Of a stretch of 9,258 bases of DNA, positions 1-6,529 are shown one piece after another. The notes beneath the pieces are model-generated. The model made no database searches. It was not told the DNA's origin and saw only the letters and a program-made list of their open reading frames with translations. Numbering within the stretch: position 1 is the first letter of the stretch; each line of letters begins with the position of its first letter. The stretch is from RUG563 sp045590215 (GTDB lineage: Bacteria; Bacillota; Clostridia; Christensenellales; Aristaeellaceae), in the NCBI GenBank assembly GCA_045590215.1, contig JAZNQO010000038.1, positions 1-9,258 of the forward strand, given 5' to 3'. A program made the position numbers and the translations under genes.

Positions 1-11
1 CGCATATTCAT
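1..11 (-). CDS. 5' end of an unidentified gene downstream of gerW (partial)
   Basis: Only the first few codons are visible. On the minus strand an ATG at 11..9 overlaps the gerW stop codon (TGA at 10..8) in an ATGA arrangement, and a second in-frame ATG lies at 5..3. A purine-rich ribosome binding site (GGGGAG, 25..20) sits 8 nt before the first ATG. This suggests a third, translationally coupled gene in the DUF2953-gerW operon that continues beyond the window. In other clostridia a D-Ala-D-Ala carboxypeptidase gene is often found near here, but nothing in these 11 bases identifies the product. Confidence 0.4.
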
Positions 12-403
12 TCCGTTCTCTCCCCTTCCGGCTGCTGATTTTTCAGGATGTCCCGGATATCTTCGATCAGCTGGGGGGCACAGCCCATGGCTCTTTCCAG
101 TGCGGTTTTGTTTTGCGCCGGCAACAGACGCACCCCATCCAGGGTGATCACCAAAAAGCCCACCGGCTGCACCGATACCCCGGCACCGCTGCCGCCGGCA
201 AAGGGAAGGGTTTCGTGGGGTGCTTCCTGCTTGTGGTCATAATCGCCGCCGCCTGTTGCAAAGCCGAAACTCACCTTGGAAAAGGGAATCACAGTGGCTC
301 CGGAATGGGTGGAGATGGCTTCGCCGATGACAGTGTTCACGTCCACCATGTCTTTGATATTTTCCAGTGTGGTCTGCATCAGTTTTCCGATGGGATGCTC
401 CAT
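8..403 (-). CDS. gerW: GerW/YtfJ family sporulation protein
   Basis: This 131-residue protein belongs to the YtfJ/GerW family (Pfam Spore_YtfJ). Visible family blocks are ENIKDMVDVNTVIGEAI (14-30), VIPFSKVSFGFATGGG (38-53) and the glycine-rich FAGGSGAGVSVQPVGFLV (68-85). The C-terminal tail is charged and ends in a helix that is probably variable. There is no signal peptide or membrane segment, so it is soluble. In Bacillus subtilis GerW is made in the forespore and is needed for normal L-alanine-triggered spore germination; its biochemical activity is unknown. The start at 403 is supported by a strong AAAAGGAGG site (419..411). It overlaps the 3' end of the upstream DUF2953 gene by 25 nt in another frame, which points to coupled translation. 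The product is full length for the family. Its presence is the main evidence that the host can sporulate. Confidence 0.95.
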   Translation of the reverse strand: MEHPIGKLMQTTLENIKDMVDVNTVIGEAISTHSGATVIPFSKVSFGFATGGGDYDHKQEAPHETLPFAGGSGAGVSVQPVGFLVITLDGVRLLPAQNKTALERAMGCAPQLIEDIRDILKNQQPEGERTE

Positions 404-936
404 GTGTTTTCCTCCTTTTGGTTATGGGATAATTCGTGGGATTTCCACAGAAGTATAGCCATCAACAGTGTACCCAAACGGAAATCAATTATACAGACGC
501 CCTGCCCCCGGTTTTTTCCCTGAAAGGAGGGCAGAAAGCGGCTGTGGCCATGGGGGAAAAGCAGTGCAAACACCGCAGAAAGCAGGCCGCACATTTTTGC
601 CGTTTGCGCAGCGTCCGGAAGGGAAAGCAGGGCGTGCAACTGAAACCGCCGCAGATGGATGCCGAGGCGGATTTTCTTTCGCACATACAAAAGCCTTGGC
701 AGCAGGGACAGCAAATCTTTACGCCTTTTTCTGCGCTTGAAGGAAAGGGAAAAGGGAGCGTGCAGGGATATTTTTCCCTCCGGGCTTCTTTGCCAAAGAA
801 AGGGAAACTGTTTGCGGATGCCCCAGAGCATAAGCCCCACCGTGATGGAAAAACGGCTCTTTTCCCATTGCACAAGCAGCCCCACCTTTATAGGAGCAAT
901 GAGCACCAGATAGCCAACAATCATCAGATACGCCAT
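379..936 (-). CDS. DUF2953 domain protein (YtfI-like)
   Basis: This 185-residue protein starts with one hydrophobic segment (about residues 2-22, MAYLMIVGYLVLIAPIKVGL), continues with a beta-rich stretch and a very basic middle (FKRRKRRKDLL, KKIRLGIHLRRF), and ends with another amphipathic or hydrophobic segment (FRLGTLLMAILLW). This is the usual shape of DUF2953 proteins, whose gene commonly lies directly upstream of ytfJ/gerW in Firmicutes (ytfI-ytfJ in B. subtilis). That neighbourhood is a large part of the call. The function is unknown; a sporulation-linked membrane role is inference. The ATG at 936 lacks a good ribosome binding site, and the next in-frame ATG (924) does not have one either, so the start is uncertain. 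The end overlaps gerW by 25 nt. Confidence 0.75.
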   Translation of the reverse strand: MAYLMIVGYLVLIAPIKVGLLVQWEKSRFSITVGLMLWGIRKQFPFLWQRSPEGKISLHAPFSLSFKRRKRRKDLLSLLPRLLYVRKKIRLGIHLRRFQLHALLSLPDAAQTAKMCGLLSAVFALLFPHGHSRFLPSFQGKNRGQGVCIIDFRLGTLLMAILLWKSHELSHNQKEENTWSIPSEN

Positions 937-941
937 GGGCG

Positions 942-971
942 TATTTTCTGCAAGAAAAAGAAAAAATATAC
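942..971 (-). promoter_or_regulatory. Possible sigma-F/sigma-G-type promoter for DUF2953-gerW
   Basis: On the minus strand GTATA (971..967) is followed by 15 nt and then GCAGAAAATA (951..942). This fits the forespore consensus GywTA-N15-GGnRAnAnTW at every fixed position except the second base of the -10. The downstream genes belong to a forespore family, which adds weight. The weak point is position: transcription would begin at about 935, right at or just inside the assigned ATG (936), which implies leaderless translation or a later start. No good sigma-A promoter is visible on this strand. Confidence 0.35.
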
Positions 972-972
972 G

Positions 973-1002
973 CTGACAGGGGGGAGGAATATGTAGTATA
1001 AT
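973..1002 (+). promoter_or_regulatory. Sigma-A-type promoter of rarA
   Basis: CTGACA (973-978) and a perfect TATAAT (997-1002) are separated by 18 bp, and the gene start follows 23 bp later. The 89-bp gap between the divergent DUF2953 and rarA genes holds this promoter and, on the other strand, the possible forespore promoter. Confidence 0.75.
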
Positions 1003-1025
1003 GGAAAAAAGAAAGGCGGTGCATC

Positions 1026-2363
1026 ATGGAACAGGGAACATTCTTTGAACGCCCGGCGCATCAGCCGCTGGCAGCCAGGCTGCGGCCGCAGACGCTGGAT
1101 GGGTTTGTGGGGCAACAGCATTTGCTGGGGGAAGGCAAGGTGCTGCGCAGGCTGATTGAAAACGACCAGATTTCTTCCATGATTTTCTGGGGACCTCCGG
1201 GGGTGGGGAAAACCACGCTGGCCAATATCATCGCCCACCATACAAAAGCGGAATTCATTGATTTTTCCGCTGTCACCAGCGGCATCAAGGAAATCAGAAC
1301 CGTGATGCAGCAGGCGGATCAAAACAGGCTCTATGGCGGCAAAACCATTGTGTTTGTGGACGAAATTCATCGGTTCAATAAAGCGCAGCAGGACGCCTTT
1401 TTGCCTTTTGTGGAAAAGGGCAGCATCATCCTGATCGGTGCCACTACGGAAAACCCTTCCTTTGAGGTTAACAGCGCACTTTTGTCAAGGTGCAAGGTGT
1501 TTGTGATGCACGCTTTGCAGGATGAGGATATTTTGCAGCTGCTTCAAAAGGCCATGGGGGACGAAAAGGGCTTTGGGGCGTATCAGGCGGAGATGGAAGA
1601 AGGCGTTTTGGAAGCCATTGCCGCCTTTTCAAACGGCGATGCCAGAACGGCCCTTTCCACGCTGGAAATGGTGGTTTTGAACAGCGAAACGGAAGGGAAC
1701 CGCATTTTTGTCACGATGCAGGGCATGGAGCAGTGCATTGCAAAAAAGTCGCTTTTGTATGATAAAAAGGGCGATGAGCATTATAACATCATTTCTGCCC
1801 TGCATAAATCCATGCGCAATTCTGACCCAGACGCTGCCGTTTACTGGCTGGCCAGGATGCTGGAAGCCGGGGAAGACCCCCTTTATGTGGCGCGGCGGGT
1901 GGTGCGCTTTGCCAGCGAGGATGTGGGGCTTTCAGACCCCCATGCGCTGGAAATGGCGGTGGCGGCGTATCAGGCGTGCCATTATATCGGCATGCCGGAA
2001 TGCAGCGTGCATCTGACCCAGGCGGTGGTGCACTTGAGCTTGGCACCCAAATCCAACGCCCTGTATGTAGCCTATGAAGAGGCGAAAAAGGACGCCTTGC
2101 AGCATCTGACGGAGCCGGTGCCCTTGCATATCCGCAATGCGCCAACGAGGCTGATGCAGGAATTGGAGTTTGGCAAAGGTTATCAATACGCCCATGACAC
2201 CAAAGAAAAAATCACCGACATGCAATGCCTGCCGGACAGCCTGAAAGACCGCACTTATTACCGTCCCACGGAAGAAGGCCTGGAAAAGCGGTATAAGGAC
2301 AGGCTGGAGGAAGTGAACAAAATCAAGCGTGACCTGACTGTAAACAAACGCAAAACGCCTTGA
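1026..2363 (+). CDS. rarA: Replication-associated recombination protein A (RarA/MgsA/YrvN), AAA+ ATPase
   Basis: This 445-residue protein is a full-length RarA (MgsA, YrvN), the AAA+ ATPase related to clamp-loader subunits and to eukaryotic WRNIP1/Mgs1. It is cytosolic, forms tetramers, and acts at stalled or gapped forks, linked to SSB and recombination. Visible motifs are the N-terminal LAARLRPQTLDGFVGQQHLL (15-34), Walker A GPPGVGKTT (56-64), Walker B IVFVDEIHRFN (108-118, with D112 and E113), sensor 1 GATTENPSFEVN (138-149), and LLSRC with the arginine-finger R155. The C-terminal half has the family's tetramerisation region, including DPLYVARRVVRFASEDVGL and the lysine-rich end. The ATG at 1026 has AAAGGCGG upstream at a good distance. 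It has its own promoter and no terminator, so transcription probably continues into the glycosidase gene. Confidence 0.97.
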   Translation: MEQGTFFERPAHQPLAARLRPQTLDGFVGQQHLLGEGKVLRRLIENDQISSMIFWGPPGVGKTTLANIIAHHTKAEFIDFSAVTSGIKEIRTVMQQADQNRLYGGKTIVFVDEIHRFNKAQQDAFLPFVEKGSIILIGATTENPSFEVNSALLSRCKVFVMHALQDEDILQLLQKAMGDEKGFGAYQAEMEEGVLEAIAAFSNGDARTALSTLEMVVLNSETEGNRIFVTMQGMEQCIAKKSLLYDKKGDEHYNIISALHKSMRNSDPDAAVYWLARMLEAGEDPLYVARRVVRFASEDVGLSDPHALEMAVAAYQACHYIGMPECSVHLTQAVVHLSLAPKSNALYVAYEEAKKDALQHLTEPVPLHIRNAPTRLMQELEFGKGYQYAHDTKEKITDMQCLPDSLKDRTYYRPTEEGLEKRYKDRLEEVNKIKRDLTVNKRKTP

Positions 2364-2389
2364 CAGCGCATGGGGAAATAGGGTATATT
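2360..2389 (+). promoter_or_regulatory. Sigma-A-type promoter overlapping the rarA stop codon
   Basis: A perfect TTGACA (2360-2365) and TATATT (2384-2389) are separated by 18 bp. The rarA stop codon TGA (2361-2363) is inside the -35 hexamer. It drives the glycosidase gene starting at 2422. Confidence 0.75.
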
Positions 2390-2408
2390 TTTGTAGATGA
2401 AACGCAAT

Positions 2409-2414
2409 GGGAGG
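2409..2414 (+). promoter_or_regulatory. Ribosome binding site that sets the start at 2422
   Basis: GGGAGG ends 7 nt before the ATG at 2422. An in-frame ATG at 2407 lies upstream of and partly within this site, so it cannot use it. Starting at 2422 also gives a clean signal peptide beginning MKGFR. Confidence 0.75.
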
Positions 2415-2421
2415 ATGGCAA

Positions 2422-3339
2422 ATGAAAGGGTTCAGGGTAATGGCAGGGATTATGCTGCTGGTAATGCTGGCAGGGTCTTTTGCCTGTGCCGAGGAGAATG
2501 GGTCCGTGCCGCCCTTTGCGGATTTTTCGGAGAAATTCGGGGATTTGTTTCTGGAAGAAGGGCAGCAGCCCATACAGGGCGATCTGTATTATTACAGCCC
2601 CGATGTGTATATCGAAATCACGCCTCTTCGGGAACTGAAAACGGATATTTATATCGCAGATATTTATGTGCGCAGCGTGGAGAATTTTCAGCGTGCCTTC
2701 GGCAAGGATAAATGGGACAGCTATACCGAGAAAGTGCTCACCATTTCCAAGAATAACGACGCCATCATCGGCATGACCGGGGATAACGGCCATAATCTGG
2801 ACGTGGGCTGGCTGATTGGCAATGGAAAAACCCTGCGCAGAACCGTAAACCGCCGCCGGGATTTATGCTTCATTTACCGGGACGGCACCATGGAAACCAT
2901 TGAGGCGCAGGATATCGACAACGACCTGATTAAAGAAAAAGTGGCCAATAATGAAGTGTGGCAATGCTTCCTGTTTGGCCCGGCTTTGCTGGATAGTGAA
3001 GGCCAGCCCAAGACCAAATTCAATTCTGATGTAGGCCCTGCCAATCCCCGTTCGGTAATCGGCTATTATGAGCCGGGGCATTACTGTTTTGTGCAGATTG
3101 ACGGCCGGGGGGCGTCCAGCAAGCTGGAAAAGGGCAAAAGAAGCACCGGCCTGAAGCTCAGCGAGCTTTCCCAATTGATGGCGGATATCGGCTGCAGTGC
3201 TGCCTATAATCTGGACGGCGGCCAATCCTCTATGATGTATTTTAACGGCGGCCTCATTTCGGAGCCCTATAACAACGGCCGGAAGGCTGGGGATATTGTG
3301 CTGATCCGGGAAGTGGAAAAGCAGCCGGAAAACGAATAA
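2422..3339 (+). CDS. Secreted phosphodiester glycosidase family protein (NAGPA domain)
   Basis: This 305-residue precursor has an N-terminal signal peptide (1-23: basic MKGFR, hydrophobic core IMLLVMLAG, and ACA before EE), consistent with signal peptidase I cleavage. It lacks a proper lipobox, because the residue three before C22 is S. The rest matches the NAGPA/DUF2233 fold named after the mammalian enzyme that uncovers mannose-6-phosphate tags: TGDNGHN (119-125), FGPALL (185-190), PRSVIGYYEPG (209-219), FVQIDGR (223-229) and the hallmark YNLDGGQSSMMYFNGG (262-277), ending GDIVLI. Bacterial members hydrolyse sugar phosphodiester bonds, some in teichoic acid or exopolysaccharide; the substrate here is unknown. 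It has its own promoter and is followed by an intrinsic terminator. It is complete, and nothing links it functionally to rarA beyond possible read-through. Confidence 0.88.
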   Translation: MKGFRVMAGIMLLVMLAGSFACAEENGSVPPFADFSEKFGDLFLEEGQQPIQGDLYYYSPDVYIEITPLRELKTDIYIADIYVRSVENFQRAFGKDKWDSYTEKVLTISKNNDAIIGMTGDNGHNLDVGWLIGNGKTLRRTVNRRRDLCFIYRDGTMETIEAQDIDNDLIKEKVANNEVWQCFLFGPALLDSEGQPKTKFNSDVGPANPRSVIGYYEPGHYCFVQIDGRGASSKLEKGKRSTGLKLSELSQLMADIGCSAAYNLDGGQSSMMYFNGGLISEPYNNGRKAGDIVLIREVEKQPENE

Positions 3340-3347
3340 GGATGTTC

Positions 3348-3385
3348 AAACCGCAGCGGCGAAAGAAGCTAAGCTGCGGTTTTTT
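3348..3385 (+). terminator. Intrinsic terminator after the NAGPA gene
   Basis: CCGCAGC (3351-3357) pairs with GCTGCGG (3373-3379) over a 15-nt loop, and the stem is extended by flanking AAA/TTT pairs. A run of six T (3380-3385) follows. It lies 11 nt after the stop codon. Confidence 0.88.
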
Positions 3386-3389
3386 CGTA

Positions 3390-3418
3390 TTGGCATTTTT
3401 GAGGCTTTGATGTATAAT
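3390..3418 (+). promoter_or_regulatory. Sigma-A-type promoter of the GH43 gene
   Basis: TTGGCA (3390-3395) and a perfect TATAAT (3413-3418) have the ideal 17-bp spacing. The -35 starts 5 bp after the T-run of the preceding terminator. An A-rich leader and a GGAGG ribosome binding site (3434-3438) follow, 9 nt before the ATG. I see no operator palindrome. Confidence 0.85.
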
Positions 3419-3447
3419 TAAAAAAAACAAAAACGGAGGATAAAACG

Positions 3448-4773
3448 ATGCCCAATCCAATTTTGCCCCTGTGGGAATATATCCCCGACGGTGAACCCAG
3501 AGTGTTCGGCGACCGGGTGTATCTGTACGGCTCTCATGACCGGGTGGGTCATTATGAATTCTGCGATTATAAATTAAAGGTGTGGTCTGCGCCCTTGAGT
3601 GACCTGAACAACTGGCAGTGCCACGGCACCTCCTTCCAGACACGGGATACCAGAAACCATGCCGCCAATACGCCCCATACCGATCATGCCCTGTATGCCC
3701 CGGATTGTGTGGAAAAGGACGGCAAATATTATCTGTACACTTACATCGTGGGCTCCAAGGGCTGCATCAGCGTGTCCGATAAGCCGGAAGGCCCCTTCAC
3801 ATTCCTGTCCACCTATCAGTATGCGCCGGAAGATGCCGGGGATGACGGCATCTACAACGACATCGGCGTTTTAGTGGATGAAGACGGCCGGGTGTATTGC
3901 TTCTATGGCTTTGAGGGCTCTTTCATGAACGAGCTGGACGGCAAGGACATGGTGACGGTGCTGCCCGGAACCTTGAAAAAGCATGTGATTGACGACGACC
4001 CGGCTTTGCCCATTGAGCGGCGTTTTTACGAAGCCTCTTCCCCAAGGAAGATTAATGGCCTCTATTATGTGATTTATTCTCCCCGGATGGGCAGCCGCCT
4101 GGCCTATGCCACCAGCGAAAGCCCCACCGGCCCGTATACTTACAGGGGCTATATTATTGATAACGGCGTGGATTTCCCGGCAGGGAACAACCATGGCAGC
4201 CTGTGTCAAATCAACGGGCAGTGGTATGTGTTCTATCATAGGATGACCAATCATTCCATCATGAGCAGAAGAGCCTGCGTGGAGAAGGTGGAAATCCTGC
4301 CGGACGGCACCATTCCCCCTGTGGAAATGACCAGCCTTGGCTTTGAAGAAAGCCTGAACCCCTATAAAATCACCCCGGCAGAAATTGCCTGCGTGCTGAA
4401 GGGCGATTGTTATGTGACGGAAAAGGATGCGTTCACGAGGGTTGTGACCAATATCCGCCACGGCAGCGTGCTGGGCTATAAATACTTTGATTTCGGGGAA
4501 GATTACGCCTCCTCTTTCATGACGCTGGCTTTGCAGGTGAAAGGGCTTGGGGCTTTCTGCGATGTGCATGTGCATATTGACGCAGAGGACGGCCCGGAAA
4601 TCGGCTGCGTGCGCATTGGCGGCGGCGACCAGATTTATAAAGTAAACTGTAAAAACGTCACCGGACGGCACGCCCTGTACCTGACGGTGGACGTGGATAT
4701 TCAGGGGTGGACCAGGGATCATTTTGCGGATAAGGCACTGTTTGAGCTGGAAAACTTCACCTTCTTCAAATAA
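3448..4773 (+). CDS. Glycoside hydrolase family 43 protein (intracellular)
   Basis: This 441-residue protein has an N-terminal five-bladed beta-propeller of glycoside hydrolase family 43 (about 8-300), whose members mostly act as arabinofuranosidases, xylosidases or arabinanases by an inverting mechanism. By position the likely catalytic trio is D14 (general base, in YIPDGEPRV), D138 (pKa modulator, in IYNDIGVLVD) and E195 (general acid, in RFYEASSPRKING). The YAPD motif (83-86) and the active-site NNHGS (247-251) are also family marks. Residues from about 310 to 441 form a second beta-rich domain resembling a CBM6-like module. There is no signal peptide, so it should act in the cytoplasm on imported oligosaccharides. 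No transporter or sugar regulator is next to it; it is a single-gene unit between two terminators. The exact substrate cannot be read from the sequence. Confidence 0.92.
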   Translation: MPNPILPLWEYIPDGEPRVFGDRVYLYGSHDRVGHYEFCDYKLKVWSAPLSDLNNWQCHGTSFQTRDTRNHAANTPHTDHALYAPDCVEKDGKYYLYTYIVGSKGCISVSDKPEGPFTFLSTYQYAPEDAGDDGIYNDIGVLVDEDGRVYCFYGFEGSFMNELDGKDMVTVLPGTLKKHVIDDDPALPIERRFYEASSPRKINGLYYVIYSPRMGSRLAYATSESPTGPYTYRGYIIDNGVDFPAGNNHGSLCQINGQWYVFYHRMTNHSIMSRRACVEKVEILPDGTIPPVEMTSLGFEESLNPYKITPAEIACVLKGDCYVTEKDAFTRVVTNIRHGSVLGYKYFDFGEDYASSFMTLALQVKGLGAFCDVHVHIDAEDGPEIGCVRIGGGDQIYKVNCKNVTGRHALYLTVDVDIQGWTRDHFADKALFELENFTFFK

Positions 4774-4789
4774 TTCATGAGGATTCATG

Positions 4790-4816
4790 GCCGCTGGGAA
4801 AGACCCGGCGGCTTTT
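4790..4816 (+). terminator. Intrinsic terminator after the GH43 gene
   Basis: GCCGCTGGG (4790-4798) pairs with CCCGGCGGC (4804-4812), nine pairs including one T-G wobble, around an AAAGA loop. TTTT follows (4813-4816). It lies 16 nt after the stop codon. Confidence 0.85.
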
Positions 4817-4844
4817 CTATGCCTGTTTTTGTTGTGTGCATCGG

Positions 4845-4873
4845 TTGAAAAGCAGGGGAAAGGATGGTATACT
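4845..4873 (+). promoter_or_regulatory. Sigma-A-type promoter with extended -10 for the VTT-EamA-DnaD-DnaI operon
   Basis: TTGAAA (4845-4850) and TATACT (4868-4873) have 17-bp spacing, and TGG directly before the -10 makes an extended -10. It is the only good promoter I found upstream of the four overlapping genes that follow. Inside the operon there is almost no non-coding DNA. Confidence 0.75.
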
Positions 4874-4919
4874 TATCCTGTGTAATTATGCACATTGAGA
4901 GAAAGGAACCCCAAAGAAT

Positions 4920-5627
4920 ATGCAGGTGGAAAAAAAAGAGCGTTTGCGCAGAATTGTACTGATCGCATCCATTGCGCTGATTTTGGTTGTCATGGGGCTG
5001 ATCGGCTATTTTGTGGGCGTTCCGCTGGTGAAGGAGTTTCGGGAATCCCCGGAAACCTTTCGGGCGTATGTGGATGAACATGGGCTGCTGGGGCCGCTTT
5101 TGATGATTGGCATTACGATGATGCAGGTAGTGGTGGCTCTGCTGCCCGGCGAGCCTTTTGAGCTGGCCGCCGGATTTGTGTTCGGCTGGGTAGAGGGCAG
5201 CCTGCTTTGCATGATTGGCATTGTGGTGGCATCTTCGCTGGTGTTTTTGATGGTGGCGTTATTTGGCAGGAAAGTGGTGGAATTATTCTTCAAGGAAGAT
5301 AAAATTCGCCAGTATGCCTTTTTACAGAATGAGAAGCGGCTGAATGTATTCGTGTTTATCCTGTTCCTGATTCCCGGCACCCCCAAGGATTTATTGACCT
5401 ATGTGGTGCCCCTGACCCCCATGAAGCTGGGCGACTTTTTATGGATTACCTTGCTGGCCCGGCTTCCCTCCCTTTTATCGTCCACCGTCACCGGCAGCAT
5501 GGCCCATCAGGGCAGCTATACCGGGGCATTGATTACCTACGGCGTTACCATTCTTTTCAGCGGCCTTGCGATTTTATGGTATCGCAAAAGCGAAAAGAAA
5601 CAAAAAGGGGAGGATCTGGCCGCATGA
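4920..5627 (+). CDS. TVP38/TMEM64 family (VTT domain, DedA superfamily) membrane protein
   Basis: This 235-residue integral membrane protein has a short basic N-terminus (KKERLRR), a first helix (about 12-34) and then the VTT/SNARE-associated domain. Conserved marks are LPGEPFELAAGFVFG (75-89) and IPGTPKDLLTYVVPLTPM (151-168), followed by RLPSLLSSTVTGS (181-193). Further hydrophobic helices are visible at about 58-74, 92-115, 142-151 and 203-221. The C-terminus is basic and charged. The superfamily includes DedA proteins and eukaryotic TMEM41B/VMP1, several of which move lipids across membranes; the substrate of this subfamily in bacteria is mostly unknown. The start at 4920 has AAAGGAA upstream at a somewhat long distance (about 11 nt). 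Its stop overlaps the next start as ATGA. It is the first gene of the operon. Confidence 0.92.
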   Translation: MQVEKKERLRRIVLIASIALILVVMGLIGYFVGVPLVKEFRESPETFRAYVDEHGLLGPLLMIGITMMQVVVALLPGEPFELAAGFVFGWVEGSLLCMIGIVVASSLVFLMVALFGRKVVELFFKEDKIRQYAFLQNEKRLNVFVFILFLIPGTPKDLLTYVVPLTPMKLGDFLWITLLARLPSLLSSTVTGSMAHQGSYTGALITYGVTILFSGLAILWYRKSEKKQKGEDLAA

Positions 5628-6529
5628 ACAAACAGCTTCGCAGCAGCTTTCTGCTGCTTCTGACCGCCGCCATCTGGGGCTTTGCCATGGCGGCACAAAG
5701 AGCCGGGTCGGAGCATTTATCGCCCATGACCTTTAACGCCCTGCGCACCACCATGGCGTTTTTCTGCCTGATACCCCTGTGCCTCTATCAGGAAAAAAAG
5801 AACCCTTCCGCCTTTGGCAAAAAGGATATCAAGGCCGGGGTGATTACCGGTGCGGTTTTGTTTATTGCGGCTCTTTTGCAGCAAATTGGCGTTAGCGGCG
5901 CAGAGGGAACCGATGCCGGAAAGGCCGGGTTTATTACGGCACTTTATGTGGTATTGGTGCCGGTACTGGGCGTGTTCATCGGTAAAAAGACGGGCATTCG
6001 TACATGGCTGTCCCTGCTCCTTGCCATTCCGGCATTGTATCTATTGTGCATGACGGAAGGCCAGGCCTTCACCCTTGCGCCTTCTGATGCCATGCTGCTG
6101 ATTGGGGCAGTTTTCTGGGCGATGCACATTCTGGTGACGGATCATTTTGTGGTGACGGTGCCGCCGCTGCGGCTGTGCCTGATGCAGTTTGCGGTGGGCA
6201 TGGTGCTCAACTGGATCAGCGCGTTTTTGATGGAAGATATGGCACAGCAGGATGTGCTGGGCGGCCTTTGGGCAGTGGCCTATTGCGGCATCATGTCCAC
6301 AGGGGTAGGCTATACTTTGCAAACCCTTGGGCAGAAGGACTGCCATCCGGCGTTGGCGGCGTTGATACTGTGCCTTGAATCGGTTTTTTGTATGGTTGCA
6401 GGGGCGATCATGCTGGGAGAAAGCATGACGGCCTGGGGATACATGGGCTGTGCGCTGATGCTGGCGGCGGTTGTGCTGGCGCAAAGCGGCGCATTGATGA
6501 AGAACAGGAAGGCGAAGCAGTATGTTTGA
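5624..6529 (+). CDS. EamA/DMT family transporter
   Basis: This 301-residue protein consists of about ten hydrophobic helices in two EamA halves. The first half begins with SFLLLLTAAIWGFAMAAQR (8-26), with AGKAGFITALYVVLVPVLG (98-116) as a family signature. The second half ends with LESVFCMVAGAIMLGE (251-266) and a last helix (271-288), the usual EamA closing segment. The family belongs to the drug/metabolite transporter superfamily and exports or imports small metabolites; the substrate is unknown. An in-frame upstream ATG at 5441 would add residues lying inside the VTT gene and out of character, so I take the ATG at 5624. It has AGGGGAGG (5606-5613) 10 nt before it and overlaps the VTT stop by 4 nt (ATGA). 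The stop overlaps the DnaD-like gene by 8 nt. Confidence 0.93.
   Translation: MNKQLRSSFLLLLTAAIWGFAMAAQRAGSEHLSPMTFNALRTTMAFFCLIPLCLYQEKKNPSAFGKKDIKAGVITGAVLFIAALLQQIGVSGAEGTDAGKAGFITALYVVLVPVLGVFIGKKTGIRTWLSLLLAIPALYLLCMTEGQAFTLAPSDAMLLIGAVFWAMHILVTDHFVVTVPPLRLCLMQFAVGMVLNWISAFLMEDMAQQDVLGGLWAVAYCGIMSTGVGYTLQTLGQKDCHPALAALILCLESVFCMVAGAIMLGESMTAWGYMGCALMLAAVVLAQSGALMKNRKAKQYV

Noticed and set aside
436..996. Long plus-strand open frame opposite the DUF2953 gene.
   Set aside because: It is antisense to the better supported minus-strand gene, has no initiation signals and encodes a low-complexity basic product with no recognisable domain.
2443..2487. Lipoprotein signal in the NAGPA protein (SFAC before E).
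   Set aside because: The lipobox requires Leu or a similar residue three places before the Cys; S is present, and ACA followed by E fits signal peptidase I better.
3871..4788. Long minus-strand open frame (305 codons) opposite the GH43 gene.
   Set aside because: It is a mirror of GH43 codon bias, rich in His, Ala and Ile, without motifs, and the GH43 catalytic residues prove the plus strand.
5441..5623. N-terminal extension of the EamA protein from an in-frame ATG at 5441.
   Set aside because: It lies within the VTT gene and would add 61 basic, non-membrane residues; a strong ribosome binding site and ATGA overlap mark 5624 instead.
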